Below, piece by piece: positions 45,432 to 53,725 of a DNA stretch of 64,000 nucleotides (its first letter is position 1; each line of letters begins with the position of its first letter). The stretch is taken from assembly GCA_902826615.1 (NCBI GenBank), contig CADEFN010000004.1, forward strand, positions 1 to 64,000. The letters are read 5' to 3'. Below the pieces are notes generated by a model. It ran no database searches. It was not told the origin of the DNA and was given only the letters and a program-made list of their open reading frames with translations. This DNA comes from an uncultured Gemmatimonadota bacterium (GTDB lineage Bacteria; Gemmatimonadota; Gemmatimonadetes; Gemmatimonadales; Gemmatimonadaceae). The position numbers were made by a program, and so were the translations under genes.

Positions 45432-47179
45432 CGTCTGGACCCGGCTGTGATGGAGTGCGACGACTCGGTCGTCTTGTGTTGCTGCGCGATGTCGAGCGCG
45501 GCGAGATGTCCGAAGACCAGTGCCGGCCCAATGGACGTACCCGCTCCCGGATAGGTGCCTCCCATGAAACTCGCGGCGTCGTTGCCGGCGATGTACAGGC
45601 CGGGAATCGGCTGGCCGTCGGCGCGCAGCGCCCGAGCTGAGGCATCGGCACGCAGTCCCGTGAATGTGCCGATGTCGCCAGGCACCAGCTTCACCGCATA
45701 GAACGGCGCCTGAATGATGGGTTTGACGCAGGGATTCGGCCGATGCCCCATCGTTCCATTGAAGCGTTCATACACGTCGCGCCCCTTGTCAAACTCCGGA
45801 TCTTCACCACGAGCTGCTGCGTCGTTGTAGCGTGCAACAGTGGCTTCGAGGGCCGCCGCATCGATACCGCAGGCCTTGGCGAGGGCGGCGAGGGTGTCGC
45901 CACGACTGATGTATCCCGAACGCACATGCGGCTCCACACGACCGGGAGCACTCGGCGCGCGGCCCAGTCCATGCCGCCGGATGGCCTCACTGTCGCAGAT
46001 GTTCCAGCAGGCCACCTCGGCGTCGTCGCGACACGCCTCGATCATGCGGGGCACAAAGTCGTGATAGGAGATGGCCTCGCTGCAGAATCGGCGTCCGCGG
46101 CGATCGACACAGATGTAGCCCGCCTTGCCGCGATCATTGAAATGCGGAAAGGGAAGCCGGGATCCGTCGGGCTGTGGGACCAGGGAGACGGGTGTCCATG
46201 CCACGCTGCTGATCTGGTCCTCGATGACATCGACACCCACCGTCTGCGCGATGCGCCAGGCATCACCAGTGTTGTAGCTGCCCGTCAACGTGGTCTGATT
46301 TTTTCCGGCGGCGAGGTGCGGCAGCACCCGCTTTTTGAGTGTGTCATCACCGGGATAGCCACCACAGGCGAGCACCACACCAGCGCGGGCGCGAATGGTC
46401 GTCTTGCCCTCGGGTCCCTGCACCACCGCGCCGGCAATTCGGCCTTCTTCCTCAATGAGCGAGGCAATTGGTGTTTTGAGCTTGAGCTCGACGCCACGGT
46501 CAAAGGCCGATCGTGCCAGCATGGCAATGAGCGCGTTGCCATTGGAAAGTCGGGTGCCTCGTGGCCACCGCAGGCGGTCCTTCAAGAATCGAAGGAACAG
46601 TCGGCCCACATAAACCGCCGACCGCCAGTTGGTGGCAACCGAGTAGAACTTCGGCAAATCCTCGCGCCCGATCATCATTCCGCTAAACAACATGGTGGTG
46701 GCGATGGGTGGGCGGAGCTGGCGGAATCGCTCACCGAGCGTGCGCCCATCGAAGGGAGAAGGTCCCAGGCTTCTCCCGCCGGGCATGCTGCCGGGATAGG
46801 CGGGGTGATAGTCAGGCCAGGCGGGAGCGAGGGTGTAGCGCACGTGTGTGTTTGCTTCGAACCAGGCCAGGATGTCGGCCCCACGTTCTGCATACGCGAC
46901 AGCGGCGTCACGTTGCAGGTGCTCTCCACCCTCGGCTTCGAGATAGCGTAGCACATCGGCCGTGTTGTCCTTTACACCTGCAGCGCGCGCCTGACGACTG
47001 CCGGGGATCCAGACAATGCCCGCCGATGAACACGTCGATCCGCCGAACACCGGCGCTTTCTCCACCATGACAACATCGAGCCCCTGAGCGGCGGCGGTGA
47101 CGGCGGCGCTGAAGCCGGCCACACCCGAACCCGCCACGAGCACGTCGCACACCCGCTCCTGCGCACCGGGTGATGTCAT
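45428..47179 (-). CDS. Fumarate-reductase-type FAD oxidoreductase
   Basis: 583 residues. N-terminal FAD box VLVAGSGVAGFSAAVTAAAQGLDVVMVEKAPVFGG is followed by the FRD/ketosteroid-dehydrogenase pattern GSTCSSAGIVWIPG, the cap domain, and C-terminal GLYIAGNDAASFMGGTYPGAGTSIGPALVFGHLAA. Such enzymes add or remove double bonds next to a carbonyl group. The absence of a signal peptide places it in the cytoplasm. Both ends overlap neighbours by 4 nt (regulator stop at 47176-47179; aminotransferase start at 45428-45431). It likely desaturates or reduces an operon intermediate. Confidence 0.93.
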   Translation of the reverse strand: MTSPGAQERVCDVLVAGSGVAGFSAAVTAAAQGLDVVMVEKAPVFGGSTCSSAGIVWIPGSRQARAAGVKDNTADVLRYLEAEGGEHLQRDAAVAYAERGADILAWFEANTHVRYTLAPAWPDYHPAYPGSMPGGRSLGPSPFDGRTLGERFRQLRPPIATTMLFSGMMIGREDLPKFYSVATNWRSAVYVGRLFLRFLKDRLRWPRGTRLSNGNALIAMLARSAFDRGVELKLKTPIASLIEEEGRIAGAVVQGPEGKTTIRARAGVVLACGGYPGDDTLKKRVLPHLAAGKNQTTLTGSYNTGDAWRIAQTVGVDVIEDQISSVAWTPVSLVPQPDGSRLPFPHFNDRGKAGYICVDRRGRRFCSEAISYHDFVPRMIEACRDDAEVACWNICDSEAIRRHGLGRAPSAPGRVEPHVRSGYISRGDTLAALAKACGIDAAALEATVARYNDAAARGEDPEFDKGRDVYERFNGTMGHRPNPCVKPIIQAPFYAVKLVPGDIGTFTGLRADASARALRADGQPIPGLYIAGNDAASFMGGTYPGAGTSIGPALVFGHLAALDIAQQHKTTESSHSITAGSRR

Positions 47180-47826
47180 GATGCGTCTGCGGACTGCATA
47201 CGTCCCTCCCGCAAGTGTTTGAAGACAGTGGCCCGCCCCATGCCGAGCACACGAGCGACATAGGCGGCGGTGCCGGGATTGCCAAAGGCCCCCTCGGAGT
47301 CGAGGGCGAGCACGGCCTCGCGTTTCTGGTGACGACTGAGGGAGCCTAACGAGAGATGCCGTTCGGCGAGCCAGGCGTGCAGGTATGTCTGGACCTTTTC
47401 CTGCCAGTCGTCCTTGAAGAGCCCCTCAGGCGCGGGCGCGGTACGGACCCCTCGCATGAGCAGATCGAGCACCCCGCGTGCCTGCTCGAAGGCACCCAGG
47501 GCGAGGTTGACGCAAAGGAGTCCGATGGGTCGATCGCGCTCGTCGCGGAGCAGGAGCGTGATCGAACGCAGGGGAGAGCCGTCCCAGCCCCGCTTTGCAT
47601 AGGGCCCGATGACACTCTCACCCGGCAGGAACTCGAAATCGTCGAGAGCCGTCGGATCGCCGATCGCGCGTCGCGAAATGTTGTTGGCGATGTGCACGAT
47701 GCGCTGGGTGCTGAGGTCGTGCACCACGGCTTCGACAAGCGGGTGGAACAGTGCGGCAAGGCCGTCCGCGAGGGGGATCGCAGTGGCAATGAGACGCGGG
47801 TGAGTCTTGGGGCGACGGGTAGCCAG
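47176..47826 (-). CDS. YheO-like PAS/HTH transcriptional regulator with unclear start
   Basis: The conserved part runs VVHDLSTQRIVHIANNISRRAIGDPTALDD (YheO-like PAS) and ends in a helix-turn-helix TAAYVARVLGMGRATVFKHLREGR. The first ATG/GTG/TTG in frame is the GTG at 47727 (183 residues), but that lies inside a conserved motif. The open frame continues upstream with IPLADGLAALFHPLVEAVVHD, which matches the normal N-terminal helix of the family, as far as a TAG at about 47844. No canonical start occurs there. CTG at 47826 (used here) or ATT at 47790 would have to serve. It heads the seven-gene operon and is probably its regulator. Confidence 0.75.
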   Translation of the reverse strand: MATRRPKTHPRLIATAIPLADGLAALFHPLVEAVVHDLSTQRIVHIANNISRRAIGDPTALDDFEFLPGESVIGPYAKRGWDGSPLRSITLLLRDERDRPIGLLCVNLALGAFEQARGVLDLLMRGVRTAPAPEGLFKDDWQEKVQTYLHAWLAERHLSLGSLSRHQKREAVLALDSEGAFGNPGTAAYVARVLGMGRATVFKHLREGRMQSADAS

Positions 47827-47959
47827 GTTCGAATCCGCGAGACTGGGGCGTGCAAACTAGACTCCAGTGTCCAGATCCGCCAGAAGTCCCGTGGCCCGGG
47901 GAGAGACGATTGCCGGCTGTCAGGCAGAGGCGAGGTGCGCTTGGTGCCTTGCGTCCGCG

Positions 47960-49195
47960 TTACCGACGCGGAACTGGAGTCAGCCGGTAGATCGGCGTCA
48001 GGCCACCATCGGTGCCACGAACGTCGGCGTCGATGCCGATGTAAATGGAGCCGTCCGGCCCCTGCGCCACCTCGCGCATTCGACCCATCCCGCGAATCAG
48101 CGTCTCCTCCTCCACCACCTTCTGCCCTGCGATCCGCAGCCGTACGAGGCGCTGCCCACTCATCCCGCCGACGAACATGTCGTTCTTCCATTGGGGGAAG
48201 GCCTTCCCGGTGTAGAAGATCATGCCCGACACACCAATCGAAGGCACCCACACATGCACAGGCGACTCCATCCCGCCTTTCATCGTACCCTCATGAATCG
48301 CGCGGCCAGAGGCGTAGTTCACACCATAACCTACCACAGGCCAGCCGTAGTTGAGCCCTGCACGAATGAGGTTGACCTCGTCGCCACCTTGTGGGCCATG
48401 TTCGTTCTGCCACACGTCACCGGTCACCGGATGCACCGCCATTCCCTGGGCATTGCGATGCCCCAAGGTGTACAACTCGGCCAATGCGTCGACCTTGCCG
48501 GCAAAAGGATTGTCCTTTGGCACGGTGCCGTCGTCATGCAAGCGAACGGTTTTCCCGTTGTGCATCATCAGGTTCTGCGCGGGGTGCTTCGAGAGGTCAC
48601 CCGATGAGGACCACTGACGATCGCCGAGTGTGACCAGGAGGTACCCGTCACGATCGAAGACCATGCGACCGCCCCACATTGAGCTGCGGTTCGTCCCGTT
48701 GCCCGGCGCGTTGGCGTGAAAGAGCTCCTGCAGATCGGTCAGGCGATCGTTTTCAAAGCGCCCGCGCGCAACTGCGAGGTTGCCATAGCCATCGGCGCCC
48801 GGTTTGACAAAGCTGATGTACAGCAGGCGATTTTCGGAGAACTTCGGGTGCAGCACCACATCACGCAGCCCGGCCTGTTCGCGTCCATCCTGCGGAGTCG
48901 CGCCATTGCCGAGGTAGAGGATGTTCGGGAGCCCCGCAACGGGCTGCGCCAGCAGCTTGCCTCGGCGCACGATACGCAACCGACCCGGGCGCTCCGTGAC
49001 CAGCATGTCGCCGTCGGGAGTAAAGGCGATGGAGTGCGGATGCACGAGCTCCACGAACTTCTCGATCTTGAAGTCGTGCAGCGCCGTGCGAATGATCCGC
49101 GCTGAAGCAGCAGCCGCGGGCTTCGCAGGTTGTTGCGCGGGCAGAAGCGATGCGGCAACGGCCGCACCAAGAAAGGCACTAACGATTGGACGCAT
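47960..49195 (-). CDS. PQQ-dependent aldose sugar dehydrogenase-like protein
   Basis: 411 residues with a signal peptide (VSAFLGAAVAASLLPAQQ). It is a six-bladed propeller of the soluble glucose/aldose sugar dehydrogenase family: HPHSIAFTPDGDMLVTERPGRLRIV, GLRDVVLHPKFSENRLLYISF, LGHRNAQGMAVHPVTGDVWQNEHGPQGGDEVN (cofactor and Ca2+ binding region) and NYGWPVVGYG. Periplasmic oxidation of sugars to lactones is expected. PQQ synthesis genes are not in the window. It precedes the YheO-type gene on the same strand by about 130 bases and is probably a separate transcript. Confidence 0.92.
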   Translation of the reverse strand: MRPIVSAFLGAAVAASLLPAQQPAKPAAAASARIIRTALHDFKIEKFVELVHPHSIAFTPDGDMLVTERPGRLRIVRRGKLLAQPVAGLPNILYLGNGATPQDGREQAGLRDVVLHPKFSENRLLYISFVKPGADGYGNLAVARGRFENDRLTDLQELFHANAPGNGTNRSSMWGGRMVFDRDGYLLVTLGDRQWSSSGDLSKHPAQNLMMHNGKTVRLHDDGTVPKDNPFAGKVDALAELYTLGHRNAQGMAVHPVTGDVWQNEHGPQGGDEVNLIRAGLNYGWPVVGYGVNYASGRAIHEGTMKGGMESPVHVWVPSIGVSGMIFYTGKAFPQWKNDMFVGGMSGQRLVRLRIAGQKVVEEETLIRGMGRMREVAQGPDGSIYIGIDADVRGTDGGLTPIYRLTPVPRR

Positions 49196-49272
49196 AATTG
49201 GACATTGCCTCGAATCAGGTCCTTGTCAGTATCAGTACAGAGCCGTCCGGATCACGCGGCAGCGGGCGTTGG

Positions 49273-49971
49273 TCAGCGCGAGCCCGCACTCCCTCGCAAA
49301 GCACCCGGACGAAGACGGAACAGCATGGCTTCGATCCACTGCATAACGCGGATCGAGCGCGGAAAGGTCGATGCCGCGGGATTACGCAGCTTGATGCTGC
49401 GAATGCCTGCGAGGTTTGCTCCAGCGATGTCGGTAAAATGCTGATCGCCAACCATCACCACGCCAGAGGGGTCAACGCCAAGTTCAGCAATCGCCAGGCG
49501 CACCAGCTCTGCGCTTGGCTTCCTGAGTGGCACGGCGCCGGCCGCCAGCCTCGCGGCGAGTTCCTCAGCTGTCCACGAATCGTCGTCCCCGAGCAGCCGG
49601 CGGCTCAAAACCTCCCCGCCCTGATCGTAGCCGCGAATGACAGCAAGCTGCGGAAACATCCCCGCCAGTTCGCGCACACGCCACTCCGGTGCGTTCGACA
49701 AGATGACATGACCGAGACCAGCGATTCTCCTGAGCGCACCAAACGGCCCCACCGCTTCAGGGAGGAGTTCGCGATAGTGATATGCGGTCAGGGTGCCGTC
49801 GATATCCCAGATGAACCCGGTAATGCGATGGTGCGCCACGAAGGCAGCGTCCAGCTGCGCCAGGGAATGCAGAGACCACGTAGGGTCCATGCTGCGAAGC
49901 AGCGTGGGTAGCCGGCCCAGCGACTGGGTGAATGTGCCAAGTGGGGATTCGCGCGCCGCGAGCCGTGTCAT
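49273..49971 (-). CDS. HAD-superfamily hydrolase
   Basis: 232 residues. Motif I reads FIWDIDGTLTAY (nucleophile and acid Asp), motif II ILSNAPEWR, motif III Lys in PLRKPSAELV, and motif IV VGDQHFTDIAGAN. The arrangement without a large cap resembles the HAD-IIIA (YqeG-like) phosphatases. It lies 77 bases upstream of the sugar dehydrogenase gene on the same strand. The substrate is probably a small phosphorylated metabolite or protein; this is not resolvable here. Confidence 0.9.
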   Translation of the reverse strand: MTRLAARESPLGTFTQSLGRLPTLLRSMDPTWSLHSLAQLDAAFVAHHRITGFIWDIDGTLTAYHYRELLPEAVGPFGALRRIAGLGHVILSNAPEWRVRELAGMFPQLAVIRGYDQGGEVLSRRLLGDDDSWTAEELAARLAAGAVPLRKPSAELVRLAIAELGVDPSGVVMVGDQHFTDIAGANLAGIRSIKLRNPAASTFPRSIRVMQWIEAMLFRLRPGALRGSAGSR

Positions 49972-50025
49972 ACGGTGGAATCTACTCGTCCGGCGTACAA
50001 TGGGACGGGGACCGGGTCCGGTTCG

Positions 50026-50616
50026 CTACTCGCCGTGCCCTCCGTCGCCCCACTCCAGATGACCCTCTGCAAAAAGGCGCAGCAGATTGATCTCCAGGGG
50101 CATGAGCGACGGCACGGACGGCCACCGGATCAGGTCCCGGTGCAACTCCGGCCTGGTATCGTTCGGCAACCACCGTTCGACGAGACGGGCATCGGGATCT
50201 ACAATCCAGTATTCGGTCACCCCCTGCTCCTGATACACTTTGCGTTTGGTCCAGCGGTCGTGCCTTGCGGTGCTCGGGGACAGGATCTCGACCGCGAGCA
50301 GGACACTCCCTGACTCTCCGAAGTCGGGCGTATCAGTGGCACTCGCGCCGACGCGCACCACCAGCAGATCTGGCTGCAACTCGCGTTGTTGCGAGAAGGT
50401 CAACGCATATGGCGCATAAAACAGTTCGCAGAGCCGGGTCTGCCGCAGGTAGGGTGACAGCAAGTCGCCCAGGAGTCGCTGGATACGCTGATGCACCACT
50501 GTTGGGGCGGCACTCACCAGCAGCTCTCCGTCGACCAGTTCGTAGCGCTTGCCGTCGTCTGGCAGGGCGTGGACCATCTCCAGGGTCCATCCGGTGTTGG
50601 GCAGTGGCATGGCCAT
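50026..50616 (-). CDS. Uma2-family (DUF820) endonuclease-fold protein
   Basis: 196 residues. N-terminal DDGKRYELVDGELLVSAAPTVVHQ, then QPDLLVV, AVEILSPSTA and KRKVYQEQGVTEYWIVDP are the Uma2 signature, a PD-(D/E)xK nuclease fold with the D...ExL...K pattern. The family is multicopy in many genomes with no settled role. It ends 54 bases from the HAD gene and lies near the AAA/DUF4143 gene, with no evidence for a shared operon (126-base gap). Confidence 0.92.
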   Translation of the reverse strand: MAMPLPNTGWTLEMVHALPDDGKRYELVDGELLVSAAPTVVHQRIQRLLGDLLSPYLRQTRLCELFYAPYALTFSQQRELQPDLLVVRVGASATDTPDFGESGSVLLAVEILSPSTARHDRWTKRKVYQEQGVTEYWIVDPDARLVERWLPNDTRPELHRDLIRWPSVPSLMPLEINLLRLFAEGHLEWGDGGHGE

Positions 50617-50743
50617 AGTATAGGCTCGGCGGCGGCAGGTGGGGAAGCGAACATACGCCGAGGCTAATGACGCCGAGCCGGCGGCGTGTCATCGTTCTGT
50701 CCCCTGTGGTGACATTGTTTTGGCCTTTCCCTCAGCGGACAAC

Positions 50744-51907
50744 TCAGCGAGCATTGAGGGCCCGAATGAAGTCGGCGACATCGACCGCGCGCACGCCTGG
50801 TGCAATGGCCTCGGTCATCGCGCGCTGCCTGCCTTGACGATAAACGAGGAGTACACGCGGAGGTGAAGGGAAACGGCCGGCGAGGTGCGCCAGGTTTGCC
50901 GCGTCCCGTGGGAGAGGCGTACTCGTCGTCTTGGCCTCCACAACGCACATCTGCGAACCCTGGCGGAAGATAAAGTCGACTTCGAGCCCCTGGTGATCGC
51001 GAAAGTAGTACAACTCCCTGCGCTGTCCTTTGTTGAGCTGCGACTTGACGATCTCCGCCGCCACATACCCTTCAAAGAGTGCGCCCTTGAACGGCGAGCG
51101 CTCCACTTCGCTCGAACTTGTCAGGCCCAGCAGATGACAGGCAAGTCCGCTGTCCGCGAGAACGATCTTCGGCGTCTTCACGAGTCGTTTGCCGAAGTTC
51201 TCGAAGTAGGGCGGAACGACAAACAGATGGCCGGTGATCTCGAGGACGCCAATCCACTCGCCGATGGTGGGAATTGTGACACCAAGCGGCGCAGCAAGAT
51301 CGGCTTTGTTGAGCATCTGCCCCGTGCGGCTGGCGAGCAAGGAGAGGAAACGGCGGAACGTGGAGAGGTCCCGCACGTTGAGCACCGCGCGCACATCACG
51401 CTCGAGATAGGTCTGGAGGTAGGACTCGAACCAGAGTGCCCGGTCCCGTGGTCGCTTGACGACTTCGGGGAAGCCTCCGTGCAGCAGGCTCACTTTCGGC
51501 GACTCGGCCGCCGACAGGGGAAGCATACCGACCACCGCGGCGCGACCGGCGAGCGACTCGGAAACTCGCTGCATGAGTGGCGCTTCCTGGGAGCCTGTCA
51601 GGAGCCACCGTCCCTTCAGTCGCGGCTCCGCGTCGACACGTTCCTTGAGATATGCGAAGAGCTCCGGGGCGTTCTGGATTTCATCGAGGATGGTGACGCC
51701 GCGGCGCTCATCGAGAAAGCGGCGTGGATCGGCCCGGACTGCCGCCAGGACATCCGGGGCGTCGAGCGGCACCACCGTGGCGCCCGGGAAGGTGTGGGCG
51801 AGCACTGTGGTCTTGCCAGCGCGTCGCGGGCCGGTGACAACAACGGTCGGGTACGACTTGGCCGCTCGCTTGAGCAGTGGAGTTACCAGTCGAGGGATGA
51901 TGGCCAT
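50744..51907 (-). CDS. AAA ATPase with C-terminal DUF4143 domain
   Basis: 387 residues. Walker A GPRRAGKTT at 26-34, Walker B VTILDEIQNAPE, sensor LLTGSQEAPL. The C-terminal DUF4143 (ALFEGYVAAEIVK...YYFRDHQGLEVDFIF...VVEAKTT) resembles a PD-(D/E)xK nuclease fold. Such proteins are frequent, mobile and often lie near defence genes, but their function is unknown. The ATG at 51907 sits 6 bases after a TATAAT box, so the mRNA is probably leaderless. The AT-rich promoter contrasts with the surrounding DNA. Confidence 0.93.
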   Translation of the reverse strand: MAIIPRLVTPLLKRAAKSYPTVVVTGPRRAGKTTVLAHTFPGATVVPLDAPDVLAAVRADPRRFLDERRGVTILDEIQNAPELFAYLKERVDAEPRLKGRWLLTGSQEAPLMQRVSESLAGRAAVVGMLPLSAAESPKVSLLHGGFPEVVKRPRDRALWFESYLQTYLERDVRAVLNVRDLSTFRRFLSLLASRTGQMLNKADLAAPLGVTIPTIGEWIGVLEITGHLFVVPPYFENFGKRLVKTPKIVLADSGLACHLLGLTSSSEVERSPFKGALFEGYVAAEIVKSQLNKGQRRELYYFRDHQGLEVDFIFRQGSQMCVVEAKTTSTPLPRDAANLAHLAGRFPSPPRVLLVYRQGRQRAMTEAIAPGVRAVDVADFIRALNAR

Positions 51908-51909
51908 GT

Positions 51910-51942
51910 GAGTATTATAAATTGATACTTTAGATTACTCAA
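51910..51942 (-). promoter_or_regulatory. Sigma-70-type promoter with nested dyads
   Basis: On the minus strand TTGAGT (51937-51942), a 17-base spacer and TATAAT (51914-51919) lie 6 bases before the ATG of the AAA/DUF4143 gene. Nested inverted repeats GAGTA/TACTC (51910-51914 and 51936-51940) and AGTAT/ATACT overlap the -35 and -10, suggesting a repressor site. Confidence 0.8.
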
Positions 51943-52168
51943 CACTTTCTTCCCGGTCCGGCACAGGCATCCTGTCGTCTAGCTTGTGGGCAAGGAGGTT
52001 GCCTCTCGAGGGGCAGGTCGGCGACCCGCCAAGGCCGTACTCGTGGCGTGCATGCCCTGTCTCCTTGTGCTCCTGAACGCACTGCTGCAGACCAATCGGC
52101 CGTGTCGTGCGTCTCAGGCCCTTGCACCACACACAGATACTCGCTAGTTCCGAGCATCACGGCTCGAC

Positions 52169-53725
52169 CTACTCTTTGCGCAGCTGGTCGACTAGTCGTT
52201 GTAGTCGGACGTGTACGATTCGAACCTCGGCTGGTTTTTGCCGCTTCGCTGCGGCCAGAAGCTCTTCAGCTAAAGGAAGCGCTGACCTATTCTTTGAAGA
52301 CAGCTCCTCAAGAGCGAAATACAGCGCTGCCTGCTCGGCCAAGTCTTTCAGCCCCTCCTGTTGAGCAAGCTCGATCGCATCCTGGTATGCTCTTCGGCCA
52401 GCCTCCTGGCCACCGCTCCGCAGCTGTATCAACCCCCAGTTTGCCAGCAACACAACCTGCCCTGAAATGTCGCCTGACGGGGCGTGCAGTCCACGCAACA
52501 GTATCTTCGCTTCGTCTACACGCCCAATCTTCGCGAGATTGTAGACTAAATTCGTCTGAAGCAGGAACTGTCCGGGGCTCGCCCTCAATCCAGCTTCGAG
52601 GATGCGAATCGCAACATCGTATCTCTCGAAAGCGACAGCTTCGAGAACGGACACGTGGACAACTGCTCGACCAGAGAAGGGCTCGTCCTCGTACCAAAAC
52701 CAAGCCTGCTTGAGCGCGTCAGCCCACTCTCCCTTATTGTAGCTTGCCATAGAGCGAGCTTCGAACGACCGCGGCGTTTCCAACCCCCCCACCACAGCGT
52801 TCGACACTCCGTGAAGGTCGCCCGCCCTCGCAATCCAAAGAGCCTGCGCCACGGCGTTCTCTGTCGGCCGGCGTAGTGATTCCTGTAGCAACCTCTTGGC
52901 GTCTCGCCTACGGCCGTCGATTAGGGAAGTCGTCGCGAGGGCCGAACGAAGCTCAGAGAGGTCGTGATCGTTGAACTCACCTGCCTGGAGAATCTCTCGT
53001 GCATAGCGTAATGTCCGCGGCTCGTTGCCCGAAACCTGCTGAGCAGCAATCTCAGCGGCCGACAACCAAGGATCTTGCCTGGAGCGAGGACTCCTACTGA
53101 TGACATCGGCTGCTAAGTCGGGCCTCCCTGCGTGGAGGTAGAACCGCGACGCACTTCTGAGAACGTAGCGGCTCTGCGGCGCGAGTGTGTGAGCCACCCT
53201 TACTGCACGCATTGCTTGGTTGAAATTGCCTTGGGTCGCGTGCAGTCTCCCCATTTCAAGCCACGCCAGCGCGTCACGAGGATCTGCCCGAACGCGCGAC
53301 TTCAATGGCGCGATCTGGCTCCTAGCCTCCGCATGTGATGAGATGACCAGGCCCGTCGCGGCTTGGCTCGACTCCCGTGGAAATTGACCTAGGTCGCGAA
53401 TGCTATTCAGAAGGTGTTCGGCGCGCTCCAGAAGTAACGGTCCCGCCTGTTCCTTCCTGTCAACCACGAACTCACCAGCCTCTGCGGCTTCCCTTTCTCG
53501 CCCAGACATCGAGGCAGAGGCGATGACTTCGGCAGCCGTACCGAGCGATGGCCTGTCGCGCCACTGGTCCAACGACTCGGCTAGCTCCCTTTCCAAGCTT
53601 GGGGCGAGCGCCGACGTTGACGTTGCCTGGTCGATCGTCGCGAACTCACCTGCTTCTACAGTAGCCTGCGGACTTCGCCATCTGGGGACGATCCTGCGCT
53701 TGTCGTCGCCGCGGCTTGGGATCAC
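52169..53725 (-). CDS. TPR-repeat protein coupled to a Ser/Thr kinase
   Basis: 518 residues from a GTG that overlaps the kinase stop (GTGA, 53722-53725). The first ~150 residues are polar and low in predicted order, with a repeated AGEF motif. From about 160 the protein is all-helical with TPR-like units (DALAWLEMGRLHATQGNFNQAMRAVRVAH, GRPDLAADVI, YDVAIRILEAGLRASPGQFLLQTNLVYNLAKIGRVDEAKILLRG, GQEAGRRAYQDAIELAQQEG). No enzymatic motif or signal peptide. By eye the GC content is clearly below that of the flanks, suggesting acquisition. It may be the substrate or sensor scaffold of the kinase. Confidence 0.82.
   Translation of the reverse strand: MIPSRGDDKRRIVPRWRSPQATVEAGEFATIDQATSTSALAPSLERELAESLDQWRDRPSLGTAAEVIASASMSGREREAAEAGEFVVDRKEQAGPLLLERAEHLLNSIRDLGQFPRESSQAATGLVISSHAEARSQIAPLKSRVRADPRDALAWLEMGRLHATQGNFNQAMRAVRVAHTLAPQSRYVLRSASRFYLHAGRPDLAADVISRSPRSRQDPWLSAAEIAAQQVSGNEPRTLRYAREILQAGEFNDHDLSELRSALATTSLIDGRRRDAKRLLQESLRRPTENAVAQALWIARAGDLHGVSNAVVGGLETPRSFEARSMASYNKGEWADALKQAWFWYEDEPFSGRAVVHVSVLEAVAFERYDVAIRILEAGLRASPGQFLLQTNLVYNLAKIGRVDEAKILLRGLHAPSGDISGQVVLLANWGLIQLRSGGQEAGRRAYQDAIELAQQEGLKDLAEQAALYFALEELSSKNRSALPLAEELLAAAKRQKPAEVRIVHVRLQRLVDQLRKE

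Noticed and set aside
43782-45554. Plus-strand open frame (about 590 codons) opposite the aminotransferase
   Set aside because: Antisense to an aminotransferase with intact PLP motifs; its composition is Arg/His-rich and family-free.
47824-47840. tRNA T-loop-like GGTTCGAATCC
   Set aside because: The flanking bases do not form the 5-bp T-stem, and no anticodon arm or acceptor stem could be folded around it. It lies in the 5' coding part of the YheO-type gene.
51935-52168. Possible small gene or RNA between the ATPase and TPR genes
   Set aside because: No frame with a leader or motif, and no stable hairpin with a U-tract was visible.
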